Origin: Heliocybe sulcata
Taxonomy: Eukaryota; Basidiomycota; Agaricomycetes; Gloeophyllales; Gloeophyllaceae
NCBI GenBank assembly: GCA_004369045.1
Contig: ML213504.1
Location: 591,508 to 655,507 of the forward strand
Direction: 5' to 3'
Length of the DNA: 64,000 bases
How positions within the stretch are numbered: position 1 is the first letter of the stretch; the number at the start of each line of letters is the position of its first letter. Positions 25,207 to 36,700 of this stretch are shown here, piece after piece. The position numbers and the translations under genes are program-made. The notes under the pieces are model-generated. The model was given only the letters and a program-made list of their open reading frames with translations, ran no database searches and was not told where the DNA came from.

Positions 25207-27789
25207 ATGCCGATTACAGTTCCTGCCACCTCTAGTCCTGCCCATCAGTCAGCAAATGGCGTGTCTAAAGATCAAGCGAAACCAAAGAAATCGAGAGTTG
25301 TCCGGAGGAGGGCTCGTGCCAGGGGCCTGATTGACAGCGACGAGGAGATTGAGCGTGAAATTTCCTCCGATTCCGAGGATGCTGAATCGTCTCTTGGGTC
25401 CGATACAGAGTCGGAAAGTGAGCTTGCTTCCGATGATGTTTTACCCGAGCAACATCCGGTCGTGACGCCCAGTACTACCCAGAGTCCGCCACCTGCCGAT
25501 CTCGAGGATAGCATTCATGTCAACGGGACGTCCTCGACCAAGCCCGCTAATGAGACCAATGGCATCTTCGCGAGCGCTTCTGTAGACTGGTCGGAACTGG
25601 TGGCGGACGAGCATCGTAATGGCCCGGCGGATTTGCCGGTTTTCGACTTCGCTGAGCTGGGAGTGCATGGCGTCGATGTACCTGCTCCGTCGCGGAAGCA
25701 GAAAGCGCCGAAGGCCATCAAGCAAACTGCTGCTCCTCAGGCAACTGAGGCTCGAAAGCCTGCTCCGGCTGCAGTGGCGCCGTCCTCGCCTCAGCCGCCT
25801 GAGGATGTCGCTGCTGAGGACGTCGAGGAACCTCAGGAACAATCAGCAGATGATGAAGCGTCTCGCTCTGCACTTGAAGCTCCGTTCCAGAGACGTCCTC
25901 CGGGTCAAACTGCGCGTCAGGCTTATCAACGCCGACTCGAGTCTGACCCGTCGTACGTTCCTGTCGTGGGCGAATTCTGGGGACACGACGACCGTCTACT
26001 GGACAAGGACCTTCGTAGCTTGAGTGGCTGGTGGAGAGGTCGGTGGCAGGGCCGTGGTCGTGGGCGCGGTGGCATGGCCATGCGAGGTCGCAGTCGTGGG
26101 GGATTCTTCGGTGAACGCCCGACAGGCACAGTTGAAGAGAAGGAAAGTGAAGCGGCGAAGGACGAGTCTCAGCTGCCGCCTGTGGAGAGGACGTGGACTC
26201 ACGATGGCTTTGAGGAAATGAAGCGTCGCGACGAACAGCGCCGGGCTGCTAACGAAGACCAGCAGCGTCAACAGCGACAGCAGGCAGCGCAACGCGGCTT
26301 TGGGCCATTCAGAGGGAGGGGTGGCTTTGTCCCAGGGCGTGGCCGTGGCGGATTTTTCCGCGGTGGCTTTAATGCTTCTCCGGTCAGGTCGCGTCCCAAT
26401 TACCCTTTGGGTCCTGCCGCAGACCGCCCTCGATACACTATGAAGCCTGAGCCACCTTTCACCCAAAGGCATGCGGGGTACCTCCACTTCGGAGAAGGTG
26501 CGCTCAAGCCGCAGTATGGGGTAGGTCAGGGTTATCGTGTGAGGCTTCCAGGAGACCAGAGGCAAGGCGGGACTATCATCAGAGGGCCACCAATCTCGTT
26601 CAATTCGCCGAAGAAGGTTACCCCACGATCGCTATCTACACCTGGTCTGCACGACGAGGATAAGGTTGTCACTGTTCATCTCCCCAGGCGAGCCGGGAAG
26701 GAGAAAGCAGTGGAAAGCAAGGTTGCGGCTGTGGAGGCTGCTGTCACGGTGGCTGAGCATGTTGTGGAGGCCACTTCTGCCACCACTGTTGTTGTCGAAG
26801 AATCGGCCACCATATCTGTCCAGGCGGAAGCGGGACCGTCCAAGTTACCTGAACAGGCTGCGATGGCGCCACCGTTCACGCCATCCTATGCGGTTAACGT
26901 GTTCCCTGAACAGATCCGTGCCCAAGTGGCCCAAGCCCAAAGCCCCGGTATGCGAGCTTCATCCGTGCCACCTCCTCAGGCTCCCGCAGAGGAGAGCACT
27001 GCAGTCGAATCTTCGGCGCCAGGACCGCGACCAGCGCCTCCCGTCCTACCACCTTTGCAAACATCCTTCTCTCCGATCGTACCCACCTCACCACCGTTTG
27101 GTTCACCTTATGGCTACCCTCAGGCTCTGCCTCCTGGTATTGCCATGTCGCAACATGGGATGCCGTACGAAGTCGCCACGGGCAGGCCCGTATATCTCCA
27201 AGCCACACCACCCCCTGTCATGTACAACCCTCGGCCTATCATGCACACTCATATTGTCTCGCCCCCAATGCCTCCCTTCGTACCTGGGCATACTCCTCAT
27301 CACTCTCTGGCCTCCCCCGACTTCTACTCGCACTCGCCATCTCCGTCGCTTGGCGGCTTCATTGATCCATCGATGGGCCAGCCTCTGTTCAGCATGCCTC
27401 GTCAGAGCAGTCGCATTGAGATCCGCGCACCGACAGATCAGTCGGAGCGGAAATATTCGCACTCGCACCGTCCCTCGACACTGAGGACTGCCGTTGTCGG
27501 GACAGAGACGTCTGCCACCGAGGAGTCGTCCGAACCACAACCGTCGGATGAGAAGAGCGAAGTGGCGCAGCCGTCACCAGACGGAGTACAGCCGGTCAAC
27601 GGCAACGTCCCTCCCCAGGCTTACCAGATGGAGCCCGGTATGATGTACTACAACCCTTACCAGCAGCCGTACTACTATCCTGAGCACTACGGCTATTCCC
27701 CGTACATGGACATGTCGCAGGGTCAGATGCCTCCGTATGAGATGTATCCTGTCGAAGCTCCTCCTCCCGAGCAAGCTGTTTACTATTAA
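25207..27789 (+). CDS. Barentsz/CASC3-like exon-junction-complex protein
   Basis: A single uninterrupted frame of 860 aa, unusual in this intron-rich window. The start is the ATG at 25207-25209 (MPITVPATSSPAHQS). The N-terminus is acidic and Ser-rich with basic patches (KKSRVVRRRARARG). The Btz/SELOR core spans about residues 225-290: FQRRPPGQTARQAYQRRLE, SDPSYVPVVGEFWGHDDR, LLDKDLRSLSGWWRGR. It is flanked by RGG-type repeats (GRGRGRGGMAMRGRSRGG, FRGRGGFVPGRGRGG) that suit RNA binding. In CASC3 the SELOR core clamps eIF4AIII on spliced mRNA. The C-terminal half is Pro/Tyr-rich low complexity ending in QQPYYYPEHYGYSPYMDMSQ. The domain call is secure; the role is inferred from the family. Confidence 0.88.
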   Translation: MPITVPATSSPAHQSANGVSKDQAKPKKSRVVRRRARARGLIDSDEEIEREISSDSEDAESSLGSDTESESELASDDVLPEQHPVVTPSTTQSPPPADLEDSIHVNGTSSTKPANETNGIFASASVDWSELVADEHRNGPADLPVFDFAELGVHGVDVPAPSRKQKAPKAIKQTAAPQATEARKPAPAAVAPSSPQPPEDVAAEDVEEPQEQSADDEASRSALEAPFQRRPPGQTARQAYQRRLESDPSYVPVVGEFWGHDDRLLDKDLRSLSGWWRGRWQGRGRGRGGMAMRGRSRGGFFGERPTGTVEEKESEAAKDESQLPPVERTWTHDGFEEMKRRDEQRRAANEDQQRQQRQQAAQRGFGPFRGRGGFVPGRGRGGFFRGGFNASPVRSRPNYPLGPAADRPRYTMKPEPPFTQRHAGYLHFGEGALKPQYGVGQGYRVRLPGDQRQGGTIIRGPPISFNSPKKVTPRSLSTPGLHDEDKVVTVHLPRRAGKEKAVESKVAAVEAAVTVAEHVVEATSATTVVVEESATISVQAEAGPSKLPEQAAMAPPFTPSYAVNVFPEQIRAQVAQAQSPGMRASSVPPPQAPAEESTAVESSAPGPRPAPPVLPPLQTSFSPIVPTSPPFGSPYGYPQALPPGIAMSQHGMPYEVATGRPVYLQATPPPVMYNPRPIMHTHIVSPPMPPFVPGHTPHHSLASPDFYSHSPSPSLGGFIDPSMGQPLFSMPRQSSRIEIRAPTDQSERKYSHSHRPSTLRTAVVGTETSATEESSEPQPSDEKSEVAQPSPDGVQPVNGNVPPQAYQMEPGMMYYNPYQQPYYYPEHYGYSPYMDMSQGQMPPYEMYPVEAPPPEQAVYY

Positions 27790-28260
27790 TCGTGTCTTCC
27801 CTATTCTTTCTTCACGACCACGCATTTTTCTATTTTGTTTCCTATTCTTGTCCGGCACTAGCACTCTTGTCTTATACACATCTGTCTCAACGCAAGCTTC
27901 ACGACCCCCAATCCCACCCTTGTCACGCACAAATATATTGTATATGCCAATGCCCTTCATAGCCTTCTGCGTATTGGTTCTCTGTTGGCGGACCGTAGCT
28001 AGGTAGTGAGTAGTACAGCTGCCTATCATGTTATGCTTTATGCTGTTAGCTTTCGTGTACGCCTTGTTGGTTTATCCTGTCGTGTCTGCGATGGTTTCTC
28101 TGCTCTTTGGTGCAATGCAATGTTCGGCCATGCCATTCGCACAGGAAGAGCGGAGATGCTTTCAAGATCCCGGTCTATTTGACTCTACGTCTATGGTGAA
28201 CGGAAATATGTATGTGGACAAAATGTAAAGGGAAACCGCTCTTTTCTAGGCCAACGCTGC
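27790..28260. other. convergent 3' region, Barentsz and MFS genes
   Basis: About 470 bp of T-rich 3' flank. A 66-codon hydrophobic frame at 28028-28228 has no upstream promoter signs or homology and is not called. Confidence 0.45.
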
Positions 28261-30129
28261 TTAGTCAAGGCGCCTCTCAACCTTCGGGACCAGAGCCCAA
28301 CAAATCCCCTGCGCGCCCAGCAGCGCAACGACTGTCGGCTCGACGACCCATATCCCTTTCTTAGTACTCATGACGCCCACGAGCAGAGGGAAGATCGCAC
28401 TCCCCACCTGCCCTACACTACTCATCAACGCAAACGCATCAGCATGCATGGCGCGCGGAAGGAGCTTACCGCCGGTGGTGATGGCGGCGGTGTAGAAGGT
28501 GGAGATGAGGAGACCTGTGAGCGCCGTGCAGGCGGCGGTGGAGGCGAGGGTGGGGAGAAGCCAGGAGAGGAGGGTGAGTGCCATGGCGAGGAGGAGGTAG
28601 AGGAGGATCGCGAGCCGTTCGCCGAGTGAAATGTTGAGAGAGGGCAGGGCGATGCGGCCAACGGCTACGCCTGTGGGAGGCGATGGGAGTGAGAAGGAGA
28701 GAAGCTAGAGGGCGGAGAAAGGGTGTATTTACCTAGGTAGAAGGAGGATGCGACCCAGGATGCGCCCTCGGCTGTTCCTTTGCGGACTTGGAGGATGTAT
28801 GACACTATCCAGCCGCCGCTGACGACATCAGCAGGCTTTAGCTGCCTTCCTTATCTAACAACAGATCCAGACTTACATCGTCTCCTCAGCTCCGACATAG
28901 AGCATCAAGAAAATGGCCAGGGTCCACACGATACGACTCTTCAATACATGTTTGAGACCTATGTGCCCTTCCCTGGTACTGTTGGCAGACTCCGCGCTCT
29001 GTGCAGAAGGAAGCTCCTTAAGGTTCCCGAACGCGAACCAGGTAACCGCAAGCACCGGGACGTTCATGCCGATATTTGTTGTGTAGAATAAGTTGTACTA
29101 TGCAGATATGTTAGCAGATCCGGTATATGGTGTGATGGTGAGACGGACAGGAAGCCCTTTCGTGACCATGGCCGTAGCGACAAGAGGGCTTGCGAAGGCG
29201 CCGAGGCCGTAGATACCATGCAGGAGACCCGTCCACAGTAGAGGCTTGGGTAGAAGTGCGAAGTACGCGTTGCATAATCCGAGCTGGGTGGCGAAAGCCG
29301 TCCCTACCACGAAGAAGCCAAAGCACATCAGGCTGAAATGAGAGCCTTGCGAGCTATTGATTATGTTCTGTGTGGCGCAGCAGCACGAGTGAGCATCTTC
29401 CTTTCGGTGGATAGAAGTCACTGAGGATTGCACGGACCCCAATCAACTCGACCACTACAGCGAAGCATAAGGCCTTGCCGAATCCGATCTTCCTCGACAG
29501 GGCGCCGGTGGCGGCTGCCGCGACGATGTAGCCCGTGAATGTGCAGACGAACAGGATGGAGACGCGAGCATAATTGATACCATAAGCCCTTTCGATGTAG
29601 GGAAGGAGAGCGCCAGTAGAGCCTCCGCTAACAGAAGAACAACGCGTGTTAATTACTGAGATCCAGGTATTATTAGGCGGACGATTGGGAATTCAACATA
29701 CTTCCAACCGGCCAGGAAAAGGGTGACAAAAGCAGCGCCCATTCTGAGACGGTGTAGACCTTTGGATTCGGGGAGCGTTACGGCAACATTGGTGGCGACT
29801 GCGGCGTCCTGAGACGAGGCTGGGTAGGCGTACTCGAGCTCAGGGAGCGCGACCTCCGTATAAATTCGGAGCCGTTCCTGACGAGAGAGCTCCTCAGGCT
29901 CATCCGCCTGAGCTAGCTCTTGCAGGCCACGTGCACTGGATGGGGCCATGTTCTGTTCAGTGTCGGGCAGCTTTGCGGGTGCGGATGACTCTGGGTCAGA
30001 CACAGCAGTGTCTCGATGGGCTGGTCCTCCTTCCGAAGGCTCTTCAGCAACTACCTCAGAGTCCGCGAGGTCTACAAGACTTGGGGCATGTGTCGAGGAG
30101 AAGGTGGACAGCTCGACGGCAGTCGACAT
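28261..30129 (-). CDS. major facilitator superfamily transporter (FucP/BSC6-like)
   Basis: The start is the ATG at 30127-30129. A long hydrophilic cytosolic N-tail of about 120 residues is rich in Ser/Glu/Pro (MSTAVELSTFSSTHAPSLVD...LSRQERLRIYTEVALPELEY). Transmembrane segments follow, from MGAAFVTLFLAGW, through ARVSILFVCTFTGYIVAAAA-type helices, LGLCNAYFALLPKPLLWTG, LHGIYGLGAFASPLVATAM and ALTLLSWLLPTLAST, to ALLGAQGICWALVPKVERRLD. The ASPLVATAM and SSVGQVGSAIFPLLVGVMS repeats are typical of the FucP/glucose-fucose permease branch and yeast BSC6-like MFS. The substrate is unknown. About six introns. It is divergent from TFIIB. Confidence 0.85.
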
Positions 30130-30713
30130 GGTGGGCGAGCAGAGAGCACCCTTTCCGCTGAGATATCTTCCTTATAGGCCATTGCCGGGTGCACCCTAGG
30201 ACCAGATAATTCGGTTCCAGCGTTGAGCCCGAGCCTAGAAGTGTCCACGCAAAGTCAGATGGCCCAGAAGAAGCTGAGCAGCGACATAACCATTGAGTCA
30301 TGATCAAGGCTCGGCTCCGCTACGCTACGTCGCGCTTAGTCATGCACTGCCGCAACGGATAGCATCCGGCCTCACGCTTCATTTGCCTTGTCCCTCCTTT
30401 GCGATAGACCACCATCACCGCACCGTCTCAGACGTCGTTGCCGCCCTCTGTCGTCGCTGCTACCTCCGTTGTTGCAGCTGCATTGTTGCCCCAGTGATTC
30501 ACTGCTATTTGCTTAGTATTGTGGCCTGAGTGGTAGGTCCAGGTGCCACTCCATCTGTTTTCTGACAATGTCTATACACTCTACAGCGAGCAGCGCCACA
30601 CGCCCTTTGTCGATACTGGTCATTAGCTTGTCCAGCAATCCCTAATAAACTACTACTACTCTCTCTCTCATATCCGTGTCAAAGAGAAACAGACATTTCC
30701 TAAAGTCGTCAGC
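30130..30713. other. divergent promoter region, MFS and TFIIB genes
   Basis: 584 bp between starts. It contains a CT-rich tract (ctactactactctctctctca, near 30650) about 60 bp before the TFIIB ATG, a common core element of fungal housekeeping promoters. No gene is seen. Confidence 0.45.
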
Positions 30714-31825
30714 ATGTCCTACTCTCAGCCTTTCCCCCTTGCTGCCGCACATGCGCCTCCTCAAGCGCAACAACCCGCGTTTGGCCCTGATCTGGCCGTC
30801 CGTTTGATTTGTCCCGAATGCAAAGACCCCAACCCGAATATTATCGAAGAGTTCGCCAGCGGCGACCTCGTATGTGGGACATGCGGCCTAGTGTTAGGTG
30901 ATAGAATCGTTGACACTCGAAGCGAATGGCGTGTAAGTTCTACTCAGCACTTGTGCGGCGTTGAGCGTGGTTTTATACTGCGTCCTAGACCTTCGCGAAC
31001 GACGAAGGCGACGACCCCTCGCGTGTTGGTGCCGCCTCCGACCCCCTCATGGAGGGCATGGAGCAGCTCGACACCATGATCTCCTTCCGCGACGGCGGCT
31101 CCGGTATCGCGAAGGAGCTTCAGCGTGCCGCGTCGCGCTCCCAAAACTCGCGCTCCGAGCGCAACCTCCTCACCGCCTTCCGCGACATCGCGTCGTGGTG
31201 CGACCAGTTCTCCCTCCCGAAGACCATCTCCGACATCGCGAAGCAGCTGTACAAGCGTACGGACGAGGAGAAGCTCCTTCGCGGGAAGCCCCTCGACGCG
31301 GTCATCGCGGCGTGCATCTTCATTGCCTGTCGGCAGGCGCATGTGCCGCGGACGTTCAGGGAGATTTGTAATTTGACAAAGGTGTCGAAGAAGACGCTCG
31401 GCCAGTGCTACAAGAACTTGGAGCAGGCGTTCAACCTTACGCCTGGTGCCGCCGGGAAGTCACACGGCTTCAGTGGGACTGGCACGACCACTACAAATGC
31501 GGAGGACCTCCTCATCCGTTACTGCAACCACCTCGATCTCCCGCCGAACGTCCAGCCGATATGCAAGGACATCATCCAGGCTGCGCGGGAGCGTGGTATT
31601 GCTGTTGGCCGTAGTCCAGTGTCCATCGCCGGCGGTGCGATATACTTCACGACACACCTGCTTGGCAAGCCCAAGAGTGCGAGGGAAATCAGCAATGTTG
31701 CGGGTGTGAGCGAGGGTACAATCAAGTTGGTGTATCGGTTGTATTATAATGAGCGGGAGGTGCTCGTGAAGGATGAGTGGATCAAGGAGGGGAGGGCTGA
31801 TCTGGATAGGCTGCCGAGTGACTAG
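30714..31825 (+). CDS. SUA7: transcription initiation factor TFIIB
   Basis: General RNA polymerase II factor. Two exons: 30714-30932 and 30989-31825. The N-terminal zinc ribbon is CPECKDPNPNIIEEFASGD then CGTCGLVLGDRIVDTRSEWR, joined across the intron to the B-reader TFANDEGDDPSRVG. The two cyclin-like repeats follow: ERNLLTAFRDIASWCDQFSL through GKPLDAVIAACIFIACRQAH, then AEDLLIRYCNHLDLPPNVQ through SPVSIAGGAIYFTTHLLG. The protein ends EGRADLDRLPSD. About 350 aa, normal for TFIIB, with all four zinc cysteines present. Exon 2 is strongly C-ending at wobble positions, as in a highly expressed gene. It is convergent with RRS1, about 200 bp between stops. Confidence 0.97.
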
Positions 31826-32021
31826 ACTTAGGGCTCTCATGGGCGGTAGCGCTCTTGCGGTGGTTGTGTTCCTTTGTCGTCCTGCGACGGACTCGTATAC
31901 CACCTCTTCACATGTAATTACACCTATGCATGCGCGCAGCAATGATAATTTTTGCACCCACACCAGTATATGACAAAGAGCAGACAAGACAAGGAGGAGA
32001 GATGGCCCAGAGGTTGGAGAG

Positions 32022-33178
32022 TTACCGCTTCCCCTTCCCCTTCGTGCCCTTCCCTTTTCCTGATGAACCTCGCGATAAGGCAGCACTACCTTTGCCGCCG
32101 CTTGCATTCCTGATCGCTTTTCGTACGTTGACGACGTCGTCTCCGCCACCCTTCTCTTTCTTCGCGCGCTTCGTATCGCTTTCGAGCTTGGAGATGATAG
32201 ACAGCGAGTTCTTCTTCTCCTCTTCCACGGACCGTTCGTTGGGCTCGAACTGAGGTCAGGAGACCGATTAGATATCCGCAGGGACATAGAAAGACTCGGT
32301 TTGAGGAGCCCACCTTCCGCTTGACACCCCGGATCTTCTTTTCACCGTCCAACTGCCTGTCAAACCGGCCCATGCTTGCGGTGCTGACGCGTGTGGTGGC
32401 CAGTGTGCGGTCGATCTCCATTTTGCGCTGCTCCCGCTCTGGCGCTTGTGATGAGCCCTGGGCGCGGGCATTGTTTTGCAGCTGTTGGCGCTCGTTCTTT
32501 GCTACGCGTGCTTTTCGGGCGGTGCGGAGCTCTTGCGCGGGATCGTGGTCGACATCTACGAATTCGCTCAGCACCCCGCCCAGCTGAGAACATGAAGACG
32601 CACCAGCACCCTGCTTGACCTCGGATAACCACGCGTCCTCGCCTTCCTTGTTCTTCCCATCGCGGCCCCAGCGGTTGACCCAGTCCTGCTTCTCCTCGTC
32701 CCAGACCTTGCGGTCCTTGCGTTTCTTCTGGATACCCTTGGCCTTGGCGAACTGCTCCCATTTGGTCGGTGGCTTCGGCTTGGGGAGGGGCTTCGCGCGC
32801 GGGAGCTCGGTCGTCGGTGGGGGCAGTTGTGTGAGAGCGCCGTATGGTGAAGAGACGGTTGGGAAGGCAGCGAGGGCGGCGAAGAGCGTTTGGACGCCGT
32901 CGCGCGCGGTGGAGAGGAGGTAGTCTTCGGTATTTGCACTGTAAAATGTGTCTAGCTTGTATGAGAGTGCGGGGTACTGCGGTGGCAACTTACTCGTAGC
33001 TCTCCTTGTCCACGGGATTGAGGTCGGTCACGGTGAGCAGGCCCGCGTCGACCTGAAGGGGGATCTCTTTCTCGACAGCTGTGAGCTTTCTAAGAGCAGT
33101 TCGTCAATGCACTAGATATAGTTGTAATACAACTCACTGCGTGGCTGCATTTGAGGCGAGGATGTCAGAGACGTCCAT
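32022..33178 (-). CDS. RRS1: RRS1, ribosome biogenesis regulatory protein
   Basis: Nucleolar 60S-assembly factor that helps bring 5S RNP to pre-ribosomes. The start is the ATG at 33176-33178 (MDVSDILASNAATQ), followed by an intron at the donor gtgagttgt. The central signature is the hallmark of RRS1: LPRAKPLPKPKPPTKWEQFA, KAKGIQKKRKDRKVWDEEKQ and DWVNRWGRDGKNKEGEDAWL. The C-terminal half is basic and coiled (ARKARVAKNERQQLQNNAR) and ends in a Lys/Gly-rich tail (GKGKGTKGKGKR), stop 32022-32024. About 330 aa over four or five exons. It is convergent with TFIIB. Confidence 0.95.
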
Positions 33179-33724
33179 GGTGGCGGGGAAAGAGAAATAC
33201 TGGATTGCCGGATAAGGTAATTTTGTAAACGCCTTGATGATCGAGAGGCAGAATGCGGAGATTCACCTCCACGAAATATGGGCTCAAATATTTGCGTTCA
33301 TATATGGACCTTGTCCACTAGTTACTTCTCGGTTGGCTCAGTGCAAGACTAGATGGCGGCGGCTTTGTGTTCCTTTGAGGATCAGCCTCGCCTGGGTCTT
33401 TACGAGATTCAGACTCGACCTATTTCTGAAGTCCGTGACAGGCTTACGTCTGTCTTTTCAGTTTCTCAGATATACTTGACGCTTTACTGTCCTATGATAC
33501 AGTCTGATGATCTCCAAGTGACTGAACAGGCACCCTGCATGGCAGACGCTCGAGGCCCGCTTTGCCGCTTCTATTTCCATCATCACTTCTCTTGCGCTTC
33601 TCTCTGTATTCATGCATGGCGTACTTGCTACATGTGACCGCCCTTCGATTTTCCCGATATTCTGGTATATATACCGTGCATATGCATGCTGCTTGCTTGT
33701 AGGGACTCTTGAAGGCAGTCAACG
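33179..33724. other. divergent promoter region, RRS1 and GH92 genes
   Basis: 546 bp between starts; it contains the GH92 TATA box listed separately. Chance open frames only. Confidence 0.45.
33666..33673 (+). promoter_or_regulatory. TATA box of the GH92 gene
   Basis: TATATATA within the palindrome ggtatatatacc, about 52 bp upstream of the ATG at 33725. The same ggt/gtatatatacc context precedes the S53 protease gene. Confidence 0.55.
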
Positions 33725-36700
33725 ATGAGGAGCCTCAGCTGTCTGATCCTTGCCTTGGGATACGCGGGCACTGCCCGCTCGTGGTTCCTCGAGGACCCTG
33801 CATCTCTGGTGAACTTGTTCATAGGTACCGCAAACGGTGGACATGTCTTTCCAGGTTCGCACCAGCATCCGATAGATGCGGCTTTCCATCTTAACTAACA
33901 ATCTTGCAGGTGCAAATCTGCCGCATGGCATGGTCAAAGTTGGTATGGACACAGACTCGCCAGGAAATGTCAGTATAATACGACGCCCGCATTGAGCTTT
34001 CGTGACGGTTTCCTTCAGCAAGCCGGATATGACGCGGACCCTCAGTACAACGTAACAGGATTTTCTCAGCTGCATGATAGTGGAACTGGTGGCGTCAGTG
34101 CATCACGCTCATATGTCGCCAGGTTTCTACTGACAAGTTCAACAGGGAATATCTTTGTCGAACTTCAAAATATTCCCGCTGCTGACATGCGAGCAAGACT
34201 ATTTTGAATACTGCAAAACGAGCCTGGAAAGCCGAAAGGTCCTCAGGAATCTCTTACCCGATGGTATGTATTCTGGCGTACGAGGCATGCACCCAAGGGA
34301 TAGTAGACTGACATGGTGTATCGGTTATCAGGTACCCCGGATGACTATGCTCAACCGGGGTACTTCAGCAGCAACCTCGTACGTCCAGTCCCTCATCCTG
34401 GTCCCGCTACCCAAAAGCTCACCCTTTGCCCCATCAGTCTACCGGCGTTCGCGTCGAACTGACTGCAAGCCGTCGCGCTGCCCTCCACCGGTACACATTC
34501 CCATCGACGTTCCCCTCCAACGTCTCCGCAAACCCAAACACCAACGCCAACAGCACGTACATCCACCCCAGAATCGTCGTCGACGTGACAAACGATGGAT
34601 CGCAGACGAGCACGTTCCCGCTCATGACTATCAATACTACTACGAAGAGGGTCACAGGTCCGCTGCAGTTTTAAGTTCCAGAAGCCGTCATGGATTTAGT
34701 ACTGACGGAGGATGTAGGTGGAGCGCAGTTCCAGGCCTCGTTTGGTCCGGGGCGATACACACTGTATATGTGTGCTGACTTCCAGGTACCTGGTGTGGAC
34801 AGTGTGGGCGCTGGAGTTGAGGAGTATGGAGCTTGGCTGGGGGACTATCCAGTCCGGTGGACGGAAAACGTCGAGCAGATGTATTATGGTAAGCGGAGGC
34901 ATGGGATAGATATTTACTGTGTTTGACACTGATGCCTCTGTATCATCCAGGCTTCAGAGACGAGCTAGGCGCATTGCTGACCTTCCCAGCTAATACCACC
35001 ATGGTCCTCACACGAGTGGGTACGTGCCTGTCTCCTCGATATCCGATTATCCCTGCTCACTGCATGATCGTCAGGTGTAAGTTACATCAGCACCGCCCAA
35101 GCATGCTCCAACGCCGAAGAGGAGATCCCTGACTCTGGGAGTGGTTGGGACTTTGAAGGCGTGAAGAATACAGCGTATGAGACTTGGAATGAGGTGAGCT
35201 TGCAGCACTGGTCGTGGGAGGACGATTGCTGATAGCAGGCTCATCAATTATCCAGCTATTGGGTAGGATACAGGTAGATCCGACCGGTGTAGACCAGGAG
35301 ACTGTGGCGTTGTTCTACTCATCAGTAAGTGACTTTCGTACCTGGCCCGCAAATCGACCTGACAAATGGGAGGTAGCTGTACAGAACTCATATTGTACCC
35401 GCGGATTGTAAGTCCTTCCCCATCTTATTCTCGGGATGTCACTCAATAAATATATAGATACCGGTGAGAACCCTCTGTGGAACTCAACAGAACCCTACTA
35501 CGACTCCTTGTATTGCAACGTGAGCTAGGGAGCTCTTCTACATCTTACCTATGATGCTCATCTTCAGGGACTATAGTGGGATACCTATCGCACCCTCTAT
35601 CCGCTCTACGCTCTCCATGCTCCTGTCGAATTTGCGCGGATTGTCCGAGGATTCATCAATATCCAGCAGCATGAAGGTAGGTCCGAAACCGTATAACGCT
35701 ATTGCATTCCCATTCTGACTCGTTTTGCTTCAGGATGGCTGCCTGAATGTCGGGGTGCGACGCAGAAGCAATATATCCAGGGCGGTAGCAGTACGTGCAT
35801 CGATTCATCGCGCTCTTCAAAGCTGTCGTACTTACTGGAGGGTCGTAGACGGAGATCCTATCCTCGGAGAGTTCTGGGTCAAGTACGTCTTGGTCAATTG
35901 TCCAGCTTCTGTCTTGCGAACTCTGTGCCATACAGGTTTTATAAATACGCTGCGGCGTTAAACGTCTCGGGAACGGATCTATACAATGCATTGCTCGCAG
36001 ATGCGGAGGTCCAGCCGCCGAATTGGGATTTGGAAGGACGGCAGGTGAATGTTTGGAAGTCATTAGGTCTGCATTGTCTTCCCTTTTGTAGCAGGGCACT
36101 TTCTGACCATTGGGGTGGTGCAGGCTGGATTCCGCAAGACGGCTATGAACCGAGCGGGACGAATTCGAAGCAGGTGTCGCGGACGCTGGAGGTGCTCCCG
36201 ATACATATTGTCATATTGCCCCTCTGACAGAATAACATTCAGCACGCCTTTGGAGATTTCGCCATCTCACAGGTCGCAGAGCTCCTGGGAAAGACCGAGG
36301 ATGCCGCGAAAGTGAGCTGAAGAGACGGTATTTAATAGCCAGCGACTGACGATCCCGAACAGTACGCACAACGGAGCGGAAACTTTGCCAATGTCTGGAA
36401 TGCCAACATTACCGTGCCAGGGGGCCCATTGTATGTAGTTGGCATGATGCAGGTCAGCAGTTATTCGTGTTGACGATCCTCACGAGGAATGGCTGACTGA
36501 CTCGAAACTTCAGCCTCGCTTCATGAACGGAACGTTCAACTACACCGACCCTCGGCATTGCAGCGTCAATGATCCGACTCAATCCACTTGTTACTTAAAT
36601 GCGGCGAATCATGACGGGTTCTACGAGAGTTCTCCTTTGGTGGTAAGTATAAGTTGCATCTTGACACTTGCCTTACGTTGACTCTTCCTCCAGTATTCTC

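Noticed and set aside
28028-28228. 66-codon hydrophobic frame after the Barentsz gene
   Set aside because: Lies in a T-rich 3' flank, no homology, no promoter signs.
31460-32287. 275-codon minus frame antisense to TFIIB and the RRS1 end
   Set aside because: Shadow of the strongly biased TFIIB coding exon; the plus-strand protein is unambiguous.
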